In this document: positions 26,491 through 33,786 of the stretch, piece by piece
Position numbering within the stretch: position 1 is the stretch's first letter
How the letters are laid out: each line of letters opens with the position of its first letter
Notes under the pieces: model-generated
Told to the model about the DNA's origin: nothing
Databases searched by the model: none
What the model saw: the letters and a program-made list of their open reading frames with translations, nothing else
Source of the DNA: Streptomyces bacillaris
GTDB taxonomy: Bacteria > Actinomycetota > Actinomycetes > Streptomycetales > Streptomycetaceae
Direction: 5' to 3'
Assembly: GCF_003268675.1 (NCBI RefSeq)
Contig: NZ_CP029378.1
Span: forward strand, 1,922,001 to 1,986,000
Length of the DNA: 64,000 bases
Position numbers and translations under genes: made by a program

Positions 26491-26519
26491 ACGGCCCCGG
26501 GCGGGGAGCCCGGGGCCGT
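26491..26519 (-). terminator. Terminator downstream of the second aldehyde dehydrogenase
   Basis: A perfect 12-bp stem (26491-26502 with 26508-26519, ACGGCCCCGGGC arms) around a 5-base loop. On the minus strand it is followed by GCCCTTTCTGG. It lies about 65 bases past the dehydrogenase stop and before the orphan binding-protein gene, so that gene probably has its own promoter. Confidence 0.75.
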
Positions 26520-26582
26520 ACACCTCGACAGCGCGGCCGGCGGTCAGTCCTCGTACGACGTACGCGCCGACCAGCCTCGGCG

Positions 26583-28022
26583 TCAGTCCTCGATGGACGT
26601 CATGACGTGCTTGATCCGGGTGTAGTCCTCGAAGCCGTACGCCGAGAGGTCCTTGCCGTAGCCGGACTTCTTGAACCCGCCGTGCGGCATCTCCGCGACC
26701 AGCGGGATGTGGGTGTTGATCCACACGCAGCCGAAGTCGAGGCTCTTGGACATGCGCATGGCGCGGGAGTGGTTCTGCGTCCAGACCGAGGAGGCGAGCG
26801 CGTACTCGACGCCGTTGGCGTACTCCACGGCCTGCTGCTCGTCGGTGAAGGACTGGACGGTGATGACGGGGCCGAAGACCTCGTTCTGGATGATCTCGTC
26901 GTCCTGCTTCAGGCCGGAGACGACGGTCGGGGCGTAGAAGTAGCCCTTGTCACCGACCCGGTGGCCGCCCGCCTCGACCTTGGCGTGGGCGGGGAGCCGC
27001 TCGATGAAGCCGCTGACCTGCTTGAGCTGGTTGGCGTTGTTGAGCGGGCCGTACGCCACGTCCTCGTCGTCCGGCTGCCCGGTCTTCGTGTCGGCGGCGG
27101 CCTTGGCGAGCGCGGCGACGAACTCGTCGTGGATGGACTCGTGGACCAGGACGCGGGTCGCGGCCGTACAGTCCTGGCCCGCGTTGAAGAAGCCCGCTTC
27201 GGAGACGCCCGCGACCGTCCTGGCGATGTCGGCGTCCTCGAAGACGACGACGGGCGCCTTGCCGCCCAGCTCCAGGTGGACGCGCTTGACGTCCTTGGCC
27301 GCGGACTCCGCGACCTGGATGCCGGCCCGGACCGAACCGGTGATGGAGGCCATCGCCGGGGTCGGGTGCTCGACCATCGCGCGGCCGGTGTCCCGGTCGC
27401 CGCACAGGACGTTGAAGACGCCCTTCGGCAGGAACTGGCCCATGATCTCGGCCATCAGCACGGTCGACGCCGGGGTGGTGTCGGACGGCTTGAGCACGAC
27501 GGTGTTGCCCGCGGCGAGCGCCGGGGCGAACTTCCAGACGGCCATCATCATCGGGTAGTTCCACGGCGCGACCTGCGCGCATACGCCGACGGGCTCGCGG
27601 CGCACGATGGAGGTCAGGCCCTCCATGTACTCACCGGCGGAGCGGCCCTCCAGCAGCCGGGCGGCGCCCGCGAAGAAGCGGATCTGGTCCACCATCGGCG
27701 GGACCTCTTCGCTGCGGGTGAGCCCGAGCGGCTTGCCGGTGTTCTCCGACTCGGCGGCGACCAGGTCCTCGGCCCGCTCCTCGAACGCGTCCGCGATCTT
27801 GAGCAGGGCCTTCTGGCGCTCGGCGGGCGTGGTGTCGCGCCAGGCCGGGAAGGCGGCCGCGGCGGCCTCCATGGCGGCATCGACATCGGCCTGGCCGGAG
27901 AGCGGCGAGGTCGCGTAGACCTCTTCCGTCACCGGGCTGACCACATCGATGGTCCGCCCGTCCGCGGCGTCCCGGAACTCCCCGTTGATGTAGTTGCGCA
28001 GACGGCGCACCTCGGTGGTCAT
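26583..28022 (-). CDS. Gamma-aminobutyraldehyde-type aldehyde dehydrogenase (second copy)
   Basis: A 479-residue aldehyde dehydrogenase with APWNYPMMMAV near 152-162, LKPSDTTPAST, ITGSVRAG, Glu251 in LELGGKAP and Cys285 in NAGQDCTAATR. It is the paralogue of the first gene of the pot operon; both fit gamma-aminobutyraldehyde dehydrogenase, which turns the product of a putrescine aminotransferase into GABA. The aminotransferase 670 bases away, across the divergent regulator, would supply that aldehyde. The start ATG has AGGAGGGG upstream. From memory it corresponds to SCO5657. Confidence 0.88.
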   Translation of the reverse strand: MTTEVRRLRNYINGEFRDAADGRTIDVVSPVTEEVYATSPLSGQADVDAAMEAAAAAFPAWRDTTPAERQKALLKIADAFEERAEDLVAAESENTGKPLGLTRSEEVPPMVDQIRFFAGAARLLEGRSAGEYMEGLTSIVRREPVGVCAQVAPWNYPMMMAVWKFAPALAAGNTVVLKPSDTTPASTVLMAEIMGQFLPKGVFNVLCGDRDTGRAMVEHPTPAMASITGSVRAGIQVAESAAKDVKRVHLELGGKAPVVVFEDADIARTVAGVSEAGFFNAGQDCTAATRVLVHESIHDEFVAALAKAAADTKTGQPDDEDVAYGPLNNANQLKQVSGFIERLPAHAKVEAGGHRVGDKGYFYAPTVVSGLKQDDEIIQNEVFGPVITVQSFTDEQQAVEYANGVEYALASSVWTQNHSRAMRMSKSLDFGCVWINTHIPLVAEMPHGGFKKSGYGKDLSAYGFEDYTRIKHVMTSIED

Positions 28023-28183
28023 GACCACCCCTCCTGTCGGCTGTCCGATGGGTGAGACACCCACCCTAATCGTTCCGGTGACGCTTTCGACATAGGCAAC
28101 CACCACCAGCTTCGGATTCAGTCGCATTGGAGCACTCACTCAACGAATTTCATCGATCTGGGGTTGCGAGACAGACGAGTGCG
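28023..28183. promoter_or_regulatory. Divergent promoter region of the aldehyde dehydrogenase and Lrp/AsnC genes
   Basis: The region between the oppositely oriented dehydrogenase and regulator genes is visibly richer in A+T than its surroundings, especially 28085-28165 (for example GAATTTCATCGAT). Lrp/AsnC proteins typically control their own and adjacent divergent genes, so operator sites are expected here. I could not define a clear palindrome or a consensus -35/-10 pair. Confidence 0.45.
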
Positions 28184-28690
28184 GTGCAGAGTGGAGGTGT
28201 GGCCAGTCGCAGCGCAGACTCCAGGAACGGGAACGGATCACCGCCAGCGGTCGATGCCGTCTCCCTCGCAATCATCGAGCAGCTCCAGGAGGACGGACGC
28301 CGTCCGTACGCCGCGATCGGCAAGGCCGTCGGCCTCTCCGAGGCGGCCGTGCGCCAGCGCGTCCAGAAGCTGCTCGACCAGGGCGTGATGCAGATCGTCG
28401 CCGTCACCGACCCGCTCACCGTGGGGTTCCGGCGCCAGGCGATGGTCGGCATCAATGTCGAGGGCGACCTCGACCCGGTGGCCGAGGCCCTGTCGGCCAT
28501 GGCCGAGTGCGAGTACGTGGTGATGACCGCGGGCTCCTTCGACCTGATGGTGGAGATCGTCTGCGAGGACGACGACCACCTGCTGGAGACGATCAACAAA
28601 CGCATCCGGGCGCTGCCCGGGGTGCGCTCCACCGAGAGCTTTGTTTACCTCAAGCTCAAGAAGCAGACCTATATGTGGGGAACCCGATAG
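28184..28690 (+). CDS. Lrp/AsnC-family transcriptional regulator
   Basis: An N-terminal winged HTH (DAVSLAIIEQLQEDGRRPYA, then LSEAAVRQRVQKL) is followed by an Lrp-type ligand-binding/RAM domain (VGINVEGDLDPVAEAL, ECEYVVMTAGSFDLMVEIVC, ending in VYLKLKKQTYMWG). Such proteins form octamers and respond to amino acids. The aminotransferase gene starts two bases after its stop, so both are cotranscribed, and a dehydrogenase gene diverges upstream: a polyamine/amino-acid catabolic regulator is likely. I recall its S. coelicolor counterpart (SCO5656) being named EpuRI, a regulator of glnA3; this needs confirming. In-frame starts exist at TTG 28127, GTG 28184 and GTG 28199, none with well-spaced ribosome-binding sites. 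Confidence 0.87.
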   Translation: MQSGGVASRSADSRNGNGSPPAVDAVSLAIIEQLQEDGRRPYAAIGKAVGLSEAAVRQRVQKLLDQGVMQIVAVTDPLTVGFRRQAMVGINVEGDLDPVAEALSAMAECEYVVMTAGSFDLMVEIVCEDDDHLLETINKRIRALPGVRSTESFVYLKLKKQTYMWGTR

Positions 28691-28692
28691 CC

Positions 28693-30054
28693 GTGAGCAA
28701 GGACCTCAGCCGAACCGCGTACGACCACCTGTGGATGCACTTCACCCGCATGTCGGACTACGAGAACGCGCCCGTTCCCACCATCGTGCGCGGCGAGGGA
28801 ACGTACATCTTCGACGACAAGGGCAAGCGCTACCTGGACGGCCTCTCCGGCCTGTTCGTGGTCAACGCCGGCCACGGTCGTCACGAGCTGGCCGAGACGG
28901 CGTACAAGCAGGGCCAGGAGCTCGCCTTCTTCCCGGTGTGGTCCTACGCCCACCCGAAGGCCGTCGAGCTGGCCGAGCGTCTCGCCGACTACGCCCCGGG
29001 CGACCTCAACAAGGTCTTCTTCACCACCGGTGGCGGCGAGGCCGTCGAGACCGCCTGGAAGCTGGCCAAGCAGTACTTCAAGCTCAAGGGCCAGCCGACC
29101 AAGTACAAGGTCATCTCGCGTGCGGTCGCCTACCACGGCACCCCGCAGGGCGCCCTCTCCATCACCGGCCTCCCGGCCCTGAAGGCTCCCTTCGAGCCGC
29201 TGGTCCCCGGCGCGCACAAGGTGCCGAACACCAACATCTACCGCGCCCCGCTCTTCGGCGACGACCCGGAGGCCTTCGGCCGCTGGGCCGCCGACCAGAT
29301 CGAGCAGGAGATCCTCTTCGAGGGCCCCGAGACCGTCGCGGCCGTCTTCCTGGAGCCCGTGCAGAACGCGGGCGGCTGCTTCCCGCCCCCGCCCGGCTAC
29401 TTCCAGCGGGTCCGCGAGATCTGCGACCAGTACGACGTGCTGCTCGTCTCCGACGAGGTCATCTGCGCCTTCGGCCGGCTCGGCACGATCTTCGCCTGTG
29501 ACAAGTTCGGCTACGTACCGGACATGATCACCTGCGCGAAGGGCATGACCTCCGGCTACTCCCCGATCGGTGCCTGCATCGTCTCGGACAGGATCGCGGA
29601 GCCCTTCTACCAGGGCGGCAACACCTTCCTGCACGGCTACACCTTCGGCGGCCACCCGGTCTCCGCGGCGGTCGGCCTCGCCAACCTGGACATCTTCGAG
29701 CGCGAGAACCTCACGCAGCACGTCCTGGACAACGAGAACGCCTTCCTCACCACGCTGCAGAAGCTGCACGACCTGCCGATCGTCGGTGACGTCCGCGGCA
29801 ACGGGTACTTCTACGGCATCGAGCTGGTGAAGGACAAGGCCACCAAGGAGACCTTCACCGACGAGGAGACCGAGCGCGTCCTGTACGGCTTCCTCTCCAA
29901 GGCGCTGTACGAGAACGGCCTCTACTGCCGGGCCGACGACCGCGGCGACCCGGTCGTCCAGCTCGCCCCGCCGCTGATCTCCGACCAGTCGACGTTCGAC
30001 GAGATCGAAGGCATCCTGCGCGCGGTGCTGACGGAGGCGTGGACGAAGCTCTGA
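28693..30054 (+). CDS. Class III aminotransferase (putrescine/polyamine transaminase-like)
   Basis: The 453-residue PLP enzyme has TTGGGEAVETAWKLAKQ, AVAYHGTPQGALS, the cofactor Asp in LLVSDEVICAFGRLG and the PLP lysine Lys283 in TCAKGMTSG, followed by FLHGYTFGGHPVS. It is of the omega-amino acid:pyruvate/SpuC-like group that converts putrescine to 4-aminobutanal, rather than a GABA transaminase. It is translationally close to the Lrp-type regulator upstream (two-base gap, GTG start preceded by GGGGAA). The neighbouring aldehyde dehydrogenase could oxidise its product. From memory it corresponds to SCO5655. Confidence 0.85.
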   Translation: MSKDLSRTAYDHLWMHFTRMSDYENAPVPTIVRGEGTYIFDDKGKRYLDGLSGLFVVNAGHGRHELAETAYKQGQELAFFPVWSYAHPKAVELAERLADYAPGDLNKVFFTTGGGEAVETAWKLAKQYFKLKGQPTKYKVISRAVAYHGTPQGALSITGLPALKAPFEPLVPGAHKVPNTNIYRAPLFGDDPEAFGRWAADQIEQEILFEGPETVAAVFLEPVQNAGGCFPPPPGYFQRVREICDQYDVLLVSDEVICAFGRLGTIFACDKFGYVPDMITCAKGMTSGYSPIGACIVSDRIAEPFYQGGNTFLHGYTFGGHPVSAAVGLANLDIFERENLTQHVLDNENAFLTTLQKLHDLPIVGDVRGNGYFYGIELVKDKATKETFTDEETERVLYGFLSKALYENGLYCRADDRGDPVVQLAPPLISDQSTFDEIEGILRAVLTEAWTKL

Positions 30055-30133
30055 CCGTCACCGCGTACGCCGGATGATCCGGACCGGGCCCCCGGAGCGA
30101 TCATCATTCAGCGCACCTTTCATACGGTCCACC

Positions 30134-30179
30134 CGGCCCGGATGCGCCCTTTCGAGTGAGAAGGGATGCGTCCGGGCCG
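30134..30179 (+). terminator. Terminator downstream of the aminotransferase gene
   Basis: Imperfect inverted repeat with arms 30134-30152 and 30161-30179 (CGGCCCGGA/TCCGGGCCG at the base, G-U pairs and a mismatch further in) and an 8-nt loop. It lies about 80 bases past the stop codon. No strong T tract follows. Confidence 0.55.
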
Positions 30180-30293
30180 CGTGCTGTCCGGACACCCCGG
30201 TCCGACTATCTACGGTGCCCATGACCGATCGGCCGCGTCCTCGTTCCCCCGTACGGGGGAACGGGAAAACTCATCCGAACCGAGGTGTACGCC

Positions 30294-31031
30294 ATGGTGG
30301 CCCCGCCGGACAACGACGTGATCTGGGCGCGCTCCCTGCACCACTCCCACAACGGATCGCCCGGTCTCGCCGGGGTCTCCGTCTCCGTGCGCGACGCCGA
30401 GATCCTGGCCGTGGCCGGACCGCGCGGCAGCGGCAAGACGACCCTGCTGCACTGCCTGTCGGGCCGACTGGTTCCCGACCAGGGCGAGGTCTGGTTCAAC
30501 AGCCTCCCCGTCCACACCATGACCCCGCGCGTGCGCGAGCAGCTGCGGCGGGAACGGTTCGGCTGGGTCGCCGCCGACCCGCAGCTCGTCCCCGAGCTGA
30601 CCGCCTGGGAGAACGCCGCGCTGCCGCTGCTGCTGCGCGGCGTCGCGCACCGGACCGCGAAGAAGGCCGCGACGGAGTGGCTGGAGCGCCTGGACATCGC
30701 CGCGCTCGCCCGGAAGCGCCCGCACGCCCTGCTCCAGGTGGAGCGCCAGCGGGTCTCCGTCGCCCGCGCCCTCTGCGCCCGGCCCACGGTGATCTTCGCG
30801 GACGAGCCCACCGCGACCCTGCACCGCGCCGAGCGCTCCCAGCTCCTGCGCACCCTGACCGCCGCGGCCCGCTCGCACGACATCACGGTGGTCCTGGCCA
30901 CCCATGACGCCGGGGTCGCCGCCCTCGCCGACCGGACCGTCTCCCTGCTGGACGGCCGCCGCGTCTCCTCCGTCGCCCTGCCCGCCGAACCGGATGCGGA
31001 GGGCAGTGCGGCGTGCTCGCTCTCCGTCTGA
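30294..31031 (+). CDS. ABC transporter ATP-binding protein with degenerate signature motif
   Basis: A 245-residue ABC ATPase of the lipoprotein/MacB-like family. Walker A is GPRGSGKT (42-49), the Q-loop region AADPQLVPELTAWENAALPL, Walker B VIFADEPTA (166-174) and the H-loop ATHDAGV. The position of the LSGGQ signature reads LLQVERQRVSVARAL (about 146-160), so the Ser-Gly-Gly core is missing. This may weaken ATP hydrolysis or mark an altered activity. The permease gene overlaps its 3' end by 19 bases. The ATG is preceded by CCGAGG; a GTG nine bases upstream is possible. Confidence 0.85.
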   Translation: MVAPPDNDVIWARSLHHSHNGSPGLAGVSVSVRDAEILAVAGPRGSGKTTLLHCLSGRLVPDQGEVWFNSLPVHTMTPRVREQLRRERFGWVAADPQLVPELTAWENAALPLLLRGVAHRTAKKAATEWLERLDIAALARKRPHALLQVERQRVSVARALCARPTVIFADEPTATLHRAERSQLLRTLTAAARSHDITVVLATHDAGVAALADRTVSLLDGRRVSSVALPAEPDAEGSAACSLSV

Positions 31032-32173
31032 CCCGCGGTACGCATCCCCTCGTCCTGGTCCGGCGGCTGCTGGTCGCCGCCGCCTCCGCCGGAGTGGGCT
31101 TCCTCCTCCTCGCCGCCCTCGGCTACGCCTCCGCGCACCCGGCCTCCGCCGGTTCGGTGCTGCGGCTGCTCTGGTGCTTCATCCCGCTGGCCGCCACCGT
31201 GCAGTTCGCGGTGGCCGTCGCCCGTACGGACCCGAGCACCCGGCCCCGGCCCGGCCTCTCGTCGCTGGGCCTCGGCCCGGTGCGGCTCTCGGTGCTGGCC
31301 GCCGTCTCGACCGCGGTCTCCACCACGCTCGGCTCGATGGTGGCGCTGCTCTTCTTCCTGCACCTGCGGGGCGATCTGACCGGGATGCCGTTCGACGGCG
31401 GCGCGGCGGAGTTCCTCGGCGCGGGCACCCCGCTGCCGCTGGCCGCCGCGCTGATGCTGCTCGCCCTCGTACCGGTGACGGCGGCGGTGGCGAGCGCGCT
31501 GGCCCTGCGGTCCCGGCCGGACCCGGCGCGGGACACCTTCGGCTCCGAGGAGCTGCCGGAGCCCGCGCCCGCGCCGACCGGGCTGCCCTGGGGTGTGGCG
31601 ATGACGGCCGCCGGGCTCGCGGTGGAGGCGTACGCGTCCCGGGGTACGGCCGGGCACGCGTTCCCGCTGCCGGGCCGGTTCGACGCGACCCCGGTGGCGG
31701 TGCTGGCGGGGTGGACGCTGACCGCGACCGGCCTGGCCATGGCCGGACCGGCGCTGACCTATCTGTGCGGGCGGGCGCTCCAGGCGGTGCGCCCCGGTGC
31801 CGTACGGCTGCTGGCGGGCCGGGTCCTGATGGACGAGGCGCGCCGGCTGGGGCGCCCGCTCGGGGTGGTCTGCGCGGTGATGGCCGCGGTGGTGGCCGCG
31901 TCCGCGCTGTACGGGGGCGACGAGCGCCCCTGGGGGCCGCTCACCGCGCTGGGTGCGGTGCTGGTCCTCGGCTGTACGGCGGCGACGCTGCTGACCTCGG
32001 CCCTGGAGGCGAAGCAGGCCCGCGCCCACACGGCGGAGACGCTGCTGCGGATGGGCGCGCCCGCCTCCGTACTGCGCAAGGCCGCCGCGCTCCGGGCCGC
32101 CGCCCTGCTGGCCCTGTTCGCCCCGCTGACCTGGGTGATCGCGGAGCTGGCGGCGCTGCCGCTGGCGAAGTAG
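31013..32173 (+). CDS. ABC transporter permease, FtsX-like
   Basis: A 386-residue membrane protein with about eight hydrophobic segments, e.g. LLVAAASAGVGFLLLAALGY, LSVLAAVSTAVSTTLGSMVALLFF and GVVCAVMAAVVAASALYGG. A last pair of helices lies at the C-terminus after VLRKAAALRAAALLALF. It overlaps the preceding ATPase gene by 19 bases and so is its membrane partner. Layout suits an export or mechanotransmission type (FtsX/MacB) rather than an importer, and no binding protein is nearby. The cargo is unknown. Starts at GTG inside the ATPase gene. Confidence 0.8.
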   Translation: MLALRLTRGTHPLVLVRRLLVAAASAGVGFLLLAALGYASAHPASAGSVLRLLWCFIPLAATVQFAVAVARTDPSTRPRPGLSSLGLGPVRLSVLAAVSTAVSTTLGSMVALLFFLHLRGDLTGMPFDGGAAEFLGAGTPLPLAAALMLLALVPVTAAVASALALRSRPDPARDTFGSEELPEPAPAPTGLPWGVAMTAAGLAVEAYASRGTAGHAFPLPGRFDATPVAVLAGWTLTATGLAMAGPALTYLCGRALQAVRPGAVRLLAGRVLMDEARRLGRPLGVVCAVMAAVVAASALYGGDERPWGPLTALGAVLVLGCTAATLLTSALEAKQARAHTAETLLRMGAPASVLRKAAALRAAALLALFAPLTWVIAELAALPLAK

Positions 32174-32187
32174 GCCCCGGAGGGCGG

Positions 32188-32643
32188 TCAGGGGTGGGTG
32201 GCGAGACGGGCGGCGAGGGCGTCGAAGAAGGCCTCCCAGCCGTCCTCCGCCGCCGCGTACTGAGCCGGGGTGAGGCTGCCGCCGCGCTGCTGGAAGGCCA
32301 GCTCGGTGGTGCCGTCACCCAGATCGGTGAGGGTCACGGTGACGATCTCGCCCTCCGCTTCCTTCGGCGCTGATCCGTCCTTGAGCGTGAGGACCAGCCC
32401 GTCGGGCTCGCTCACCTCGCGGTACACCCCGTGGAAGGGCATCTCGACGCCCGGCAGCACGATGACCAGGCTCCACGCCCCGCCGGGCCGGACGTCCATC
32501 GCCACCCGGTCCAGCGGGACCTCGGCCTCGCCGCCGTACCAGGCCGCGAAGTCCTCCGGTGACGTCCAGGCCGCGAAGACCCGCCGCTGCGGGGCGTGGA
32601 GCACACGGGTGAGGTCGATGCCCTGGCGGGTGCCGCCGTTCAT
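32188..32643 (-). CDS. SRPBCC/AHSA1-domain protein
   Basis: A 151-residue protein with the START-like AHSA1 fold. It begins IDLTRVLHAPQRRVFAAWTSPEDFAAWY, then has VAMDVRPGGAWSLVI, HGVYREVSEPDGLVLT, and ends with the GWEAFFDALAARL helix. These proteins bind hydrophobic ligands or act as Hsp90-activator-like modules; the ligand here is unknown. It sits convergent to the ABC permease and upstream in orientation of the thi genes, separated from thiQ by about 115 bases. Confidence 0.85.
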   Translation of the reverse strand: MNGGTRQGIDLTRVLHAPQRRVFAAWTSPEDFAAWYGGEAEVPLDRVAMDVRPGGAWSLVIVLPGVEMPFHGVYREVSEPDGLVLTLKDGSAPKEAEGEIVTVTLTDLGDGTTELAFQQRGGSLTPAQYAAAEDGWEAFFDALAARLATHP

Positions 32644-32758
32644 GGTCGCGGTCCTCGTCTCGTGGTGGGGGTCCCCGGGCCGGAATCCGAAGGCCCGGGG
32701 TCGTCTTCCAGCTTGCCCGCCCCGGCCTGTCCTGTCCTGTCACAGCAGTCAGGTCCCG

Positions 32759-33781
32759 TCACTCCCCCGCCAGCACCACCGTCTCCGCCGCGTCGAACCG
32801 GACGCCCACCACGGCCCCCTCGTCCGGGGTGTCCCGCAGCGCGCACTCGGCCTCCAGGACCGGCGCGTTCTCGGGGGTCAGCCGTACGGTGACGTGGTTG
32901 CCCCGGAAGGTGCGCACGCCCACCGTGCAGCGCAGCCCGTCCTCCGGGGCTCCGATCAGCACCCCGGCCGGGCGGACGAGGAGGTCGGCCTCGCCCTGGG
33001 GGGAGCCTTCGGGCACCGGGACCTTGCCCCAGGCGGTGGCGGCGGCCCGGCCGGTCACGGTCGCCTGGGTCACGTTGTCGAAGCCGAGGAAGCGGGCGAC
33101 GAACGCGGAGGCCGGGCGCTGCCAGACGTCCAGCGGGCTGCCCTCCTGGGCGATCCGCCCGCCCCGCATCACGACGACCCGGTCGGCGAGCGCGAACGCC
33201 TCGCCCTGGTCGTGGGTGACGGCGAGCACCGTCGTGCCCAACTCCTGGAACAGGGTGCGCAGTTCGATGACGAGCCGCTCGCGCAGGCTGCGGTCGAGCT
33301 GGCCCAACGGCTCGTCCAGCATGAGGAGTTTCGGGCGCGGGGCCAGCGCCCGGGCCAGGGCGACGCGCTGCTGCTCCCCGCCGGAGAGGGCGGCGACCGC
33401 CCGGCGTTCGGCGCCGGGGAGGCCGACCAGCTCCAGGAGTTCGCGGACCCGGCGCCCGGTCTCGGCCCGGCCGACGCCGTGCATCCGCAGCCCGAAGGCG
33501 ACGTTGGCGCCGACATCGCGGTGCGGGAAGAGCTGGTGGTCCTGGAACATCAGGCCGAGGCCGCGCCGGTGGACCGGGACGCCCGCCTGGTCCTGGCCGG
33601 CCAGCAGCACCCGGCCGCCGTCCATGGGCTGGAGTCCGGCGACGGCCCGCAGCAGGGTGGACTTGCCGCTGCCGCTGGGGCCGAGGACGCAGACGATGCG
33701 GTGGTCGGCCACTTCCAGGTCGACGGCGTCGAGCGCGGCCCGCTTCCCGAACCGTACGGTGGCCGCTTCCAGGCTCAGCAT
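32759..33781 (-). CDS. thiQ: Thiamine-type ABC transporter ATP-binding protein
   Basis: The 340-residue ATPase has Walker A GPSGSGKS (34-41), FQDHQLFPHRDV, signature LSGGEQQRVA, Walker B LLMLDEP and THDQGEA. A C-terminal TOBE-like region (about 250-335) is present, longer than E. coli ThiQ and similar to Fe/spermidine importer ATPases. It follows the fused permease gene by 5 bases in the thiB-thiP-thiQ operon. The TPP riboswitch at the operon head supports thiamine or thiamine-precursor uptake. Confidence 0.87.
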   Translation of the reverse strand: MLSLEAATVRFGKRAALDAVDLEVADHRIVCVLGPSGSGKSTLLRAVAGLQPMDGGRVLLAGQDQAGVPVHRRGLGLMFQDHQLFPHRDVGANVAFGLRMHGVGRAETGRRVRELLELVGLPGAERRAVAALSGGEQQRVALARALAPRPKLLMLDEPLGQLDRSLRERLVIELRTLFQELGTTVLAVTHDQGEAFALADRVVVMRGGRIAQEGSPLDVWQRPASAFVARFLGFDNVTQATVTGRAAATAWGKVPVPEGSPQGEADLLVRPAGVLIGAPEDGLRCTVGVRTFRGNHVTVRLTPENAPVLEAECALRDTPDEGAVVGVRFDAAETVVLAGE

Positions 33782-33786
33782 GGTGG

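Noticed and set aside
30294..32173. Interpretation of the ABC pair as a bacteriocin or antibiotic exporter
   Set aside because: No precursor peptide, biosynthetic or immunity gene adjoins, so cargo cannot be assigned.
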